A stretch of 64,000 nt of DNA, from NCBI GenBank assembly GCA_015227615.1, contig JAALGZ010000011.1, positions 248,001-312,000 of the forward strand, given 5' to 3'. Each line of letters starts with the position of its first letter. Within the stretch, counting starts at the first letter, position 1. The notes under the pieces were generated by a model. It did not search any database and was not told the DNA's origin. It saw only the letters and a list, made by a program, of their open reading frames with translations. This DNA is from Labyrinthula sp. Ha (Eukaryota > Sar > Bigyra > Labyrinthulida > Labyrinthulaceae). The position numbers were made by a program, and so were the translations under genes. This document shows positions 54,701-64,000 of this stretch, piece after piece.

Positions 54701-57700
54701 ATATTAGTGTAAGGACTAATTGAAGAAATTGGTATAGCGAAACTCAGGTTAAATGTGGAGCGACTTTACTTAAACGTGTTTTTGCATAAGATGACCATAT
54801 CTGCCATTAATTAAGACAAGAAGAATCATAGTTACAACAAAGTATACCAAAATACTAACCTGACCCATTCTCGATGAATTCTTAAAGTTTTTGAGCGATT
54901 ATTGGACTCGGATACTTGCATTGCATTGGTGGATGTGTCCAAACATTTTATGTATGTGCTGCTGCTCTTACTGTGATATTTTTTCTCATAGTCAAGATCA
55001 GTTAGGTTCAAAGGTTGGATCCACTTTCCTCATGGGAGAAAAAGAAAATAGAAGGATGTAATAGGAAAAGTTCTGGTATTGGAGAAGAAAATTTTTAAGC
55101 ACGTAGCAAGAAGCTATGAACTAATTTCGATTCAATGGTGCGTTAAAAAGTGCCGCAAGGCCACGGAGAGGTGAGTTTGGAGAATTATCCCGCAACGATT
55201 CCAACAAAATAAAGGTCATTTTACATAAAAACTGCTCTTCGATGAGTTTTTTTTACCAACTTGAATGAAGAAGTTATATGATTTTCTGTACCTTGCCTTA
55301 CTTTTACTTGAATCTCGAAGTGGCTGACGTCTTGGTTGCTTAAATGCCACAGGACTTAAAACTGCGAAATCGAGTTCCAAGTTTGATTTCTCTGTAAGCA
55401 ACAGGCCAAGATCCACCATTCAATAGTAGTACAAAAGGTAGTTTTTGTTTTTACCCTATCACAAAATGCTCTGAAGCCTAAAAGCTTACATCATAAAATT
55501 AATAACATCGTGTGTATGAATACAGATACCACAACCTAAGCTACTAAATATACGCAAGATGTTCAAACATATTCTCCATGACAGTATGAGTATCTGAGTT
55601 CGGGAATGATTAACAAATTCGAAGAATTCACTGAGAACAAGCCAAATTAATGCCTTTGAACACTTTGTTGTATTTCTGATTCTTGTTGTCTTAATGAGTG
55701 GCAGACACGATCCCTTTATGCAAGAACCCCTTTAAGTTAAGTCCATTCTGGCTAAATGGTGGTTAGATTATCACGTGTAACAAGTTTGTCTATCGAGTCT
55801 GTGTCTTCAGTAGTCTTTTGATCATTGTTTCTCATAAAGCTTCAAGACACCATGGATTTTCTCAGGTAATATTACTGTCTTTAATCTAAGCTCCATGACA
55901 TATATTGGCTACGCTACAGGCAACACATTGTCTAAGAACTGTACAGTTATAAGATAGAGTATCCCAAGTAGGAAAGAGCACCTACCAACTTCTTGAAAGC
56001 ATAAAATCTGAACGTATAGCGAAAAGGATATAGGGCCTCAAATTTATCACACATTAACATACACAACTGTAGTTTGGGATAATAATGGTAGTACGATCAA
56101 CACTGCGGATTCATATGTCTTAAGAAAAAGCGTCGTTTGTGGTGTCAAATGACTGTTTATTCTTACCGGCATTGGCTACAACAACTTAACTTGCACATTT
56201 GTCCAAAGAACTAAAAATAATTTTGTTAGCTATTGACAGAAGATCACTTTTTTTAATATATTGAGCTTAAAACCAAATCATCAGAGGTGCTCGTAGCCCC
56301 TATGGAAATCTAACAATTCAATTAAACCAAAGTCTTTGCGAAATAACAATAATATTACCCATTGTAAGAAAAAATTGGAAAGCCTATGACTGCTGAACAA
56401 TAAGACGTCTAAACATATAACAATTAAAATAACCAAAACCATATTGTTTGTTCCTAAATTATGATCGCCAGCCAGAATTTAAGGATATGTATTAGTATCA
56501 CAAAGATTGTAATCTTTTGTCAAATTTCAGAATGCATTAATAAACGAGTCGACTAAAATCCCTCGATTCTTATAGGTCAACAATTCCGTGTTAATTGTTG
56601 GGATCCGGAAAGTATTAAGGAGATGAAGCTATTAGCCTTGGGTTATTCTGTGTGTAAAATAGACATACTCAAGTTGTTTGGTGACGAGATAAGTTCTCGT
56701 TTGATTTGAAAAATGGTTGTGTTTTATGTGAATTCTCAGAAGACATAAGTTTTCTTTCCCTGGCAGCAGTAACTTAGGTTATAAAGGTACAACAATATGA
56801 AAACCAGGAATCTCTGGATTCCACTGAAGATCCCTACTTTAGGCTGAAGTTAGGCCATATGACTCTTTACACGTGTATCCTTAGGGAAGTTATCATTATT
56901 AACCTGAAATATCGGAGCTCAATTTTGATCAGTTTAGCATACCGTTATAACTATTAAGACAGTCCTTAATGAATCACCAATCAACCATAATGGTGGTAAG
57001 CACGATTATTCTGTTAATTTTCTGTGGTACCAACATATTAACCGAATTGTTTATTATAACTGATAAATTAGTGTTCATTGAGTCCTCTATGGATTATAGC
57101 TATAATCGGATCATCGAATTTGCGATTATTACGAAAAGAAGATATCTACCGGCTCAGTTCACAATATTCAAGTTTCAAGCACGTTAAGACAGTTTAATAT
57201 TCTATATATTTTAAACAATTGGTATCAAGAGTGAAACGCTTCCAGTTTGTAATGCTCTTATCTCAGGGAATATTATGAGTTAATAAAATCAAACATAAAC
57301 TCTAAAGATTGGCTAATACACCCTTCGATACATATAGCCCCTTCGAGAATTCTAAGTATTTAAAGCTATCTAAGTCACAAAATACAATAAGCAATTGCCA
57401 GGTCTATAATATATAGGATGGAAAACAACATAGATGTCTATTTCAAAACTTCTGGAAATGGAAAATGTAGATTTTGTAATGAAGTCAAGGCTCATATACA
57501 ATAATAACATTTTGCAATGTTTCTTATTACGTAGTAGTCATAGCTGCATGGACGATCTAATCATGAATGCAGCTAAATAAATTTAATTTTAGCCAGGTGC
57601 TTAAGCAATCTATAAAGTTCAAGGCATATTGTAAATTCAACCTAAGACTCATATAAAAATTCAGAGGATTAGAGCAATATAAAGTTTAAAAAACCATGTT

Positions 57701-60350
57701 TACTAAAAATAACGCATACAGTATTTGTTACTTCTTGCTGCGAAATCTTCTTCAAATACAAAATTGTCACGTAATAAATTTTTCAAGCTGAAGAATTTTT
57801 CTGACAATGTGTTTTGTACATGTATTTCGCAAGGATATTTATTTTAAGCCCAAAAAAAAGATAGTTTTAAGGGTCCTTCTTACTTAGTTTACATATCTCT
57901 AGAAAAACACACATTCAAACGTAACATAACGAAGAAAAACCCTATAGGTGATCTGATTCTTCTCATATCCCAGGGGTATACCAAACCTGACTTCCAAAAG
58001 TACTTACCAAAGCTCTTCTACTTTGGTTAAGTGTAACTAATCCAATATTTACTCAGAAACGTCAAATGCTGCAAATCTGCATATCTGAAAGTAGTAAATG
58101 CCCCATTCTTCCAATAAAGATATAATTTTTTACTCTAGGCAATCCTATAAATAAATAGCAAGGCATATGGCCTTATAATTGAGAGTTTGTAAATATTATA
58201 TACCTCTAACCTTAGACATTTGGCATCGTATTACCTTGGATAAGGGCAAGTCTTAGAAACTTAACTGCTTAGTGTTTGAAAAGGTTTATTCCCATTAACT
58301 GGCTCTCTAAATTATTTCATACAGGCTTTATTTCTTACATTATTTATCTAGCAAAATCACATTTCAGTTATATGTAGCATGATCAGACATAGCGCCATTT
58401 GAGGGGGAGTTCCAGAAATCCAATTCTTTTTCTAAGACACCATGTCTTGCTGTTCTTTGATGGGGTTTGATATTTCAAAATGTATAGCTAGCAAGTGATA
58501 ATACTTTTTGACTTATTGATAAACTAATAGCAATGCTTTTTAGCTTTTCTTATTGCTTGATTCTGATAGTTTGTGCAAAATTTTGAATAATTATTGATAA
58601 TAATTGATCTTTATCGTGAAATTGTGGTATATCGCTCCAGCCAAATGACCGACAAAGAAATTATTCTTTACCTTATGGAAGTCTCCAAAGCCAAAGCTAT
58701 CTGCACCTGATTCATTTTACTTCTGGACTATCACCCCGCCATATGGCTATGTTATAAACGCTTTCCTACGGTGCATACATGTTACATTTTCTAGTCATTT
58801 TGACCATTGTAATATTCATAATTAATCGACAATAATAAAACATAGGGAAATTTGCTTGAATAAGAATCCCAAATTTCTCAGTGAGGAGCACAATCAAAAG
58901 TAGAATGATAGATTATTGAAAATTGTTTTCTGTTTGGGTTTAATTTCATCTTGAGCAAAGTGTCCAACGAAAAATTTCACTTAGAAAGCAAATGAAAATT
59001 CCTCCAAAATAGCTTAGTTTGTTCTGTAAGAAATTGAGACTAAGCAGGATGCGGAGCATCTAGCCAATTGATTGACGTGGTATGATATATACATATATAG
59101 CAATTTAACTAAATTCTAACCTTAACAGTAGGATGACTACGATTAGGGGTCAAGACTGAGAAAAGTATTCCTTGAAGAGACGAAGATCTCAGAGCTCAAA
59201 ACTAAACTCTAACCCACCCAAAGTAAGTTTCCAGTTTTTCAAGGATCCAAGAAACTCCTTGGTGATTTGCTCAGAGTTTCCCAGCTAAACCCTCTTAAAT
59301 CCACAGTCAATTACTCAAGAAATGACTCAGCATAATCTTTAAATAGTTGCTCAATCTTTACTTATTGCGGCATCGATACCTACTCAGAATCGCTCAGTCT
59401 ATTGGAAAATTACACAAAAGGCAGAATGAGTCCTCAATGAGGATTCCTTTAGTATTCCTAGCCACAGTTAGACTGTAAAATTTCCTAAAAAAGAGGAAAC
59501 GTCCTATACTGGTCATTAGCGATAAACTAATACGAATAAAATAAATTACGGTTGGGTAATAATGCCACTTGGTAGGGGGGTGTAAGCAAAGTTCAAATGA
59601 TACTACTATGGCTATCAAAACCTGAGCAAGAAGTAACAAGAAAAGCTAAAACCTACTCAAATTAGCAATGTTAATCCTATAGTGCACACTAATTCCTTGA
59701 AACCTTTAGCCAATTATGGCATATCATGATATTCTGACACGGAATAACTAATATCGTCTGTTCATATTGGAAATCATGTAGCGGGTTCGCCTTATAACTT
59801 AATCGATGCAACGACTTTGACCCGCATTCTACTTAGGTTTTTAAATTTCATTCAGGTCTAGGAATCTAATATAATAATAAACCACAATATATTTGAAGCA
59901 GGTTGGCTCTATCGGAGTTCCAAATTATATTTCAGTTCTCTAACATTTAATGTTCTAAGGTCTACGCAACTATGGTTTAGACTTTAGAGGGTGATGAAGG
60001 TTTACAAGGGCAAAATAGGAAGAACTAGATCTTCCGTTTCACTTCTTTTTCACACGACTGGAAAACTAACCTTTGACACCAAAGAAAAACTGGTGTCACA
60101 GCTCTAAGTTTAATCAACAACATAAACCAAAGGCTGAAGTTGAAAGTAGTAAAAAGCCAAAGTTAATTAATACCTAGTTTAGAGTTGCTGCTTGTTGGTG
60201 ATTACTATAGGTAAGACCAATACTTCAATTCAGGTGACTTTGTCAGGTTTAAGCATGTACGCGAATTCTGATTCCACATGCTACCATCATAATCTAAGAC
60301 TTCCCTCTTGCTCAATAACAATAACAGATACTGGAGAAAGTTCTAGTACA
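51730..60350. other. gene-free stretch
   Basis: No recognisable gene in about 8.6 kb. 51.75-52.3 kb is extremely A+T-rich. Frames of 60-100 codons at 52833 (+), 52942 (-), 54173 (+), 55216 (-), 56969 (+), 59394 (-) and 60192 (+) match no family I know; some lack an ATG start. Some may be traces of old elements but none is clear enough to name. Confidence 0.5.
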
Positions 60351-61358
60351 TCATACCCCTGTCTTGGAACGGAGTGAGCGACTGACACGATCAAATCCAA
60401 TTTGATCCCAAACCCAGTTCCTATACTGCGTTGAACCTTGTTGCATGGCAAACCATCCAAATTTGTAGCTCTTGCTGTGAGCTACACATGGTGCGTACTT
60501 TCCCTCCTGAGGCGCTGGAATTTTCCCCCAGTTAAAAGAACTACGCAGTTTACATTTTGCAGGCAACTTACCCCCAATTTTTTTTCCTGGTTTGATATAA
60601 ATATAGCACTTATGACTTTCCCCTGATCCATGCATCTTTCCATTTAGGTTTGCTTCAAGAGGCTCTATTTTGAATCCCACATCTTCCAGCTTTACTAGAG
60701 GCGAAAAGCAAATTAAATATTTGCATGAATCAGCTCTATTAAATAGGTCCGCAATTATTTTCATTACTTTTCTCGGCATTCCACAATTGAATATATACAT
60801 GTGAGTTACAACGTCAAGAGACTTTATGTTCATTATATTTGCGTGAGAGAAAAAAACTCTTGAGCCGGCCACTTCAGTTTTATCATTTTTTAGAATAGAA
60901 TGCAATAAGTTTATACTTTGCCACCAGCGACTTCCTTGTATTTCAACTCCTATGGATAGTTTCACACCCGGATCTGCCGCAGCATGAAAGTTTGGTTTTC
61001 CTAAACCCGATCCGATGTCAAGAAACACAGACTCTTCTCCAAGTTCACAATGTTCTTTCATAAAATCAATGATTCTTTGAAAACTATGTTTAGTTAATTC
61101 TCCGTATATCTCACCTCCACTTCCTCCACCACCTAAACTTCCACTTTGAGCATGGATCACCCGATAAATTTGATCTACCATATCCTGTCCAAGTTCCGCT
61201 TTCTCTTTGAACAATTTCCTATTTAACTTCTTTGACGCCTTCGTCATCCTTTTCTCAGGAGAAATATTTAGCTTTTTTTCATTAGAACTAAACAAGTCTG
61301 GAGTATGGAAGTCATCTATCAAAGCACTTTCTCTTCTCTTTCTCTTTGACTGAAGCAT
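60351..61358 (-). CDS. DOT1-like methyltransferase
   Basis: The 335-residue protein has a SAM-dependent methyltransferase core of the DOT1 type (histone H3 Lys79 methylation in fungi and animals). Seen: GGEIYGELTKHSFQRIIDF (81-99), whose YGE block is characteristic; SVFLDIGSGLGKPNFHAA (110-127), motif I with the DIGSGxG loop; LSIGVEIQ (134-141), motif II; and MYIFNCGMPRKVMKIIADLF (187-206), in place of the DOT1 NNFxF block. A basic N-terminus (KRKRRE) may be a nuclear signal. The C-terminus after about 250 is unassigned. The NNF motif is altered, so histone Lys79 as target is inferred. A Gly/Ser-rich linker (72-82) is unusual. Start is ATG 61358. Confidence 0.75.
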   Translation of the reverse strand: MLQSKRKRRESALIDDFHTPDLFSSNEKKLNISPEKRMTKASKKLNRKLFKEKAELGQDMVDQIYRVIHAQSGSLGGGGSGGEIYGELTKHSFQRIIDFMKEHCELGEESVFLDIGSGLGKPNFHAAADPGVKLSIGVEIQGSRWWQSINLLHSILKNDKTEVAGSRVFFSHANIMNIKSLDVVTHMYIFNCGMPRKVMKIIADLFNRADSCKYLICFSPLVKLEDVGFKIEPLEANLNGKMHGSGESHKCYIYIKPGKKIGGKLPAKCKLRSSFNWGKIPAPQEGKYAPCVAHSKSYKFGWFAMQQGSTQYRNWVWDQIGFDRVSRSLRSKTGV

Positions 61359-61613
61359 TATTCAAATAAACCGATATATACTTTCTGTGGAGTTTGCATT
61401 TTTTATTAGTTGGTTTTGTTGAATAAGAATATACGCGCCAATTTATAACTTTATTAATCACTGAAGTTGAAAACAAAGATGGTTGTTTCTTATTCCCGGA
61501 GTTTTGTATTCTTAAATAAGTTAACCAAAACATACGGAATCTTAAGTCCAAGTGTTAACTTCCACATGTTGCACATATAACGATATCATTTATTTCCTGG
61601 TTAGATATTAGGG

Positions 61614-61913
61614 CTAAACAGTTCCTTCCTTAGCTAGAATATCTAAATAGGCTTTTGGTGCCCTAACAAGTCTCAGATCTTCCTTCTTTCCAACTATCTT
61701 GTCCATGCAATCCTTATATGCTTTGAACAACTCTTGACAGTGTACTAAGGCTTCATCACCAACATTGATATCAGTGGAACCATCTGCTCTTAATGAATTA
61801 TTGCTAAAACAAGAAAAAAAGCTCTTTGCTGGTTTTTCGCACTTCTTTTGCTTATCTATCAAAGGGAAGTACTGTGGCAAAACTTTTTTGTTAATATTGT
61901 CCTTTTCAACCAT
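61614..61913 (-). CDS. small twin-Cx9C (CHCH-type) protein
   Basis: The 99-residue protein contains two Cx9C motifs, KCEKPAKSFFSCF (about 24-36) and HCQELFKAYKDCM (about 58-70), the hallmark of CHCH proteins. These are usually imported into the mitochondrial intermembrane space by Mia40 and act in respiratory-chain assembly or cristae structure. The insert between the motifs, about 20 residues of polar sequence, is longer than in most members. The frame runs 6 codons further up to TTG; ATG 61913 is the first start. Which CHCH protein it is cannot be said. Its start lies 98 bp from that of the divergent kinase gene. Confidence 0.75.
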   Translation of the reverse strand: MVEKDNINKKVLPQYFPLIDKQKKCEKPAKSFFSCFSNNSLRADGSTDINVGDEALVHCQELFKAYKDCMDKIVGKKEDLRLVRAPKAYLDILAKEGTV

Positions 61914-62011
61914 TATTTCTGAATTGCCCAAAATATTTGCACAAACTCGTCTTCTAAATTCCGCTGAAGCAACGTAAAAACTCGCTACACAAAGTGTTCA
62001 TCGAAACATAA
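61914..62011. promoter_or_regulatory. compact bidirectional promoter region
   Basis: Only 98 bp lie between the start codons of the CHCH-type gene (-) and the kinase gene (+), so both promoters must fit here or overlap the genes. No known motif was recognised. Confidence 0.5.
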
Positions 62012-63346
62012 ATGGAAACGAGCTATTGGCCGACGAGGCTAAAATCAAGAACATTCTCTGCCATCCCGCGATTTGGAAAGTTTGTGACTCTTAAAGGAAA
62101 GAAAAAAATAGGTACTCAAAGGTCTGGTACCATTAAAACTGGGGGTGAAGTAGAGCCAACATACCGAAATGAAAAATTCCTTGCCGATGGAGGTACGTCG
62201 AAGGTGTATGCTGCATTTTGTGTGAAAAGACAGATGGATGTTGCTCTAAAAAAAATCGAGGTTGACAAGGAAGCAGACGTGTTTGGATTAAGTGGTGTGC
62301 AAAAAGAAGCAAAGAACCCTATGTTCAAGACAAGAAGCAGGTTTTTTACGTTTTTTGGAACAAATTCTTTTCCAGGACAGCAAGAGGAATCTAGTAACCA
62401 TGATAAAAAAGAAGACGATATCCAGAAACGAACTTTAAAGGATATAAAAAAAGAAATAAGATTGTGGAAAAAGGCAGGTAAGAGTCGGTTTATTTTAGAT
62501 TTCTTTGAAGAACAAATCGTTCATGAAGGAGCGAAGAAAGAATGTTGGATCTCAATGGAGTTAGCAGAAAAAGGAAATCTGTTTTTTTTCGTACAAGAGT
62601 TTCAGGATGAGCACATGATTCCACTTACTTTTGATATAACCCGTGATTTGCTTGGAGGTGTTCTGGCAGGATTGAAGCAGATTCATTGCAACCAAGTCAT
62701 TCACAAAGATATTAAGCCAGAAAATATTTTGCTGACTAAGAACTTGACTCCTAAGATTGCAGATTTTGGTCTTGCTCAGAAAAGTTCACAAAAACTATTC
62801 CATGCCTATGGTTTTGATGGAACACCAAGTTATGCCCCTCCAGAAGCTTTCTTTTTTTCCGAATATGATGAATCTTGGGATACTTTTTCATTTTTCCTCA
62901 CTTTGGTATTTGCCAAATTTGGGAAGCCTTGTTGGGAAATTAATTCATTTGGGAAAAGCTTCGAAGATAAAGACATTGGTGACTTCTTAGTGAAAGAATG
63001 TAATCAAGAATTCAGAGAGGGTGAATTATCCAAAAAGGAAACTACTGAGAAGCTCTTAAAGAAGATGAATCTTATGAAGCCTAAGTTCAGTAGTGATGAA
63101 GATCCTTTTGGGTGGTGTGAGAAGCGAATCGAGTTTACCCAGTTAGCTGAGAAGTGTCTTGCATTTGACTTCAAAGAGCGAATATCTTGTGCAGAGCTGT
63201 GTGAAGATGAAGAATGGGGCTGGAAGCAAGCTGTCAGCTCCTGGGAGTCAGATCCTGAAAGTATGGCAAGTTCGATTGAACAAAAAATAAAGGATTGGAT
63301 AGAAGACGATGATATGTTCCAAGAGGATAAATGGTATGTCTTCTAA
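62012..63346 (+). CDS. serine/threonine protein kinase
   Basis: The 444-residue protein has a complete eukaryotic kinase domain from about 54 to 420. Seen: ADGGTSKVYAAF (58-69), the Gly-rich loop with one Gly changed; VALKKIEV (77-84), with Lys80; IKKEIRLWKK (145-154), the C-helix with its Glu; HKDIKPENILL (231-241), catalytic Asp233 with Lys rather than Arg before it; ADFGLA (250-255); and SYAPPEAF, the APE block. About 55 residues separate the ATP-binding Lys from the C-helix, an insert that includes a charged run (ESSNHDKKEDD). Sub-family could not be assigned. A Lys in place of Arg (HKD) is seen in several protist kinases, so activation-loop control may differ. Start is ATG 62012. Confidence 0.88.
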   Translation: METSYWPTRLKSRTFSAIPRFGKFVTLKGKKKIGTQRSGTIKTGGEVEPTYRNEKFLADGGTSKVYAAFCVKRQMDVALKKIEVDKEADVFGLSGVQKEAKNPMFKTRSRFFTFFGTNSFPGQQEESSNHDKKEDDIQKRTLKDIKKEIRLWKKAGKSRFILDFFEEQIVHEGAKKECWISMELAEKGNLFFFVQEFQDEHMIPLTFDITRDLLGGVLAGLKQIHCNQVIHKDIKPENILLTKNLTPKIADFGLAQKSSQKLFHAYGFDGTPSYAPPEAFFFSEYDESWDTFSFFLTLVFAKFGKPCWEINSFGKSFEDKDIGDFLVKECNQEFREGELSKKETTEKLLKKMNLMKPKFSSDEDPFGWCEKRIEFTQLAEKCLAFDFKERISCAELCEDEEWGWKQAVSSWESDPESMASSIEQKIKDWIEDDDMFQEDKWYVF

Positions 63347-63519
63347 TATTTTCCTGACAAGTAGTTATAGACATGAGTTTAGATATATTTATATGAGGTG
63401 TTTCTTAGTGAGGGATAATTTGTGTAATAATTTAATAGTTGCAAGTAAAGAGTCTTTAACTTTATTGAAGTTTAACATATCCAATTTTTTCTAAGGTATT
63501 TTTTCAAAGAATACATCTA

Positions 63520-64000
63520 TCATTGAGAATCTGTATCGGTGTCACCAGGAGGTAGATCCATAATATAGCCACCCTTTTCTTTCAACTTTTTTCTTTCTTC
63601 AAGTTTTGAGTTCATTTCATCTAAATATTTATTTTGTTTTTCAACAATTTCTAAGCTTGTTTCACAAGTAGAATATAATAAAAACAACTCTTGATTAATA
63701 CGAAAAAACTCAGCTCCCCAATTAAAAGGTTCGAGTAAACTAAACGCAGCATCTTCTTCTCCAATAATGTACAAAGAAGCAGCAAGTGCTTCAGCACAGC
63801 TTAACTTATTTGGTTTTCCATAGTTCACAGTATTTGCAGCTACTAAGAACGGCAAAAGACGACTCTTCAAAGGACTTTTTGCAGCTTTTGGGAGCTTTAG
63901 TTCCTCAAATTTCGCCCAGCTACAATCTAGGACTGCAACTCCTGAAGCTAAGATTTTATCTCTGTCTTCTTTTGAAACTGACTTTTCTCCGGTGGGAGAA
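63520..64000 (-). CDS. TSR3: TSR3-type 18S rRNA aminocarboxypropyltransferase, 5' end off the window
   Basis: The visible 159 residues are the C-terminal two-thirds or so of TSR3, which transfers the aminocarboxypropyl group from SAM to a hypermodified pseudouridine of 18S rRNA late in 40S maturation. Seen: VAVLDCSWAKFEEL, RLLPFLVAANTVNYGKPNKLSCAEALAASLYI, and FNWGAEFFRINQELFLLY, all hallmarks of the family. The open frame continues beyond position 64000 without a start, so the N-terminal (RLI-like) part and the start lie in the next window. The tail ends DLPPGDTDTDSQ, acidic as in relatives. Confidence 0.92.
   Translation of the reverse strand, partial: SPTGEKSVSKEDRDKILASGVAVLDCSWAKFEELKLPKAAKSPLKSRLLPFLVAANTVNYGKPNKLSCAEALAASLYIIGEEDAAFSLLEPFNWGAEFFRINQELFLLYSTCETSLEIVEKQNKYLDEMNSKLEERKKLKEKGGYIMDLPPGDTDTDSQ

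Noticed and set aside
56820-56900. A short reading (RLKLGHM) reminiscent of a retroelement pre-integrase block
   Set aside because: One short resemblance without other blocks around it; not enough to name an element.

Overview
This window comes from the nuclear genome of a single-celled eukaryote (a protist or alga) that I cannot place further. It is A+T-rich by eye and uses the standard code: TAA, TAG and TGA all end recognisable genes. The protein set is eukaryotic: a TTL-family ligase, a MINDY-type deubiquitinase, a DOT1-like methyltransferase, a Pol I initiation factor of the TAF1B/Rrn7 type, RRP15, TSR3, an MAPR-type cytochrome b5 protein, a twin-Cx9C protein and an O-GlcNAc-transferase-like enzyme. 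Most genes are single uninterrupted frames. Two genes, both missed by simple ORF calling, are split by very small introns of about 21-31 nt.

Layout. 1-5.4 kb is gene-free. 5.4-7.6 kb holds three tightly packed + strand genes: a CaiB/BaiF CoA-transferase, an isoaspartyl methyltransferase-like protein and a 62-residue protein with a 31-nt intron. 7.6-11.9 kb is gene-free, with a small hairpin cluster and a degenerate CCCTAA tract. 11.9-17.1 kb holds a large two-headed glycosyltransferase (TPR + GT41 + GT4-like) with a signal anchor. It is overlapped tail-to-tail by a multi-exon RNase T2 gene on the - strand. 17.1-22.8 kb is gene-free. 22.8-31 kb holds a TTL-like protein, a 1,237-residue coiled-coil protein, and a divergent pair of secreted proteins (multicopper oxidase and a small Cys-rich protein) whose shared promoter carries one 7-mer three times. 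31-37.9 kb has no assignable gene. 37.9-43.9 kb is a dense cluster: MAPR, RRP15, a coiled-coil protein with C-terminal repeats, MINDY and TAF1B-like. 43.9-50.3 kb is non-genic but carries a decayed non-LTR retrotransposon (LINE) with endonuclease and reverse transcriptase remnants. 50.4-51.7 kb is a Myb-repeat protein. 51.7-60.3 kb is gene-free. 60.3-64 kb is dense again: DOT1-like, twin-Cx9C, protein kinase and TSR3, the last running off the window.

Themes. Ribosome production recurs (TAF1B-like for rRNA transcription, RRP15 for the pre-60S particle, TSR3 for 18S rRNA modification), but these genes are not adjacent. The secretory pathway is represented by the glycosyltransferase, the RNase T2, the multicopper oxidase and the Cys-rich peptide. 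The most unusual observations are the minute introns, one of which appears to use GA-AG ends, and the operon-like spacing (51 and 20 bp) of the first three genes in a genome that otherwise has kilobase-scale gaps.
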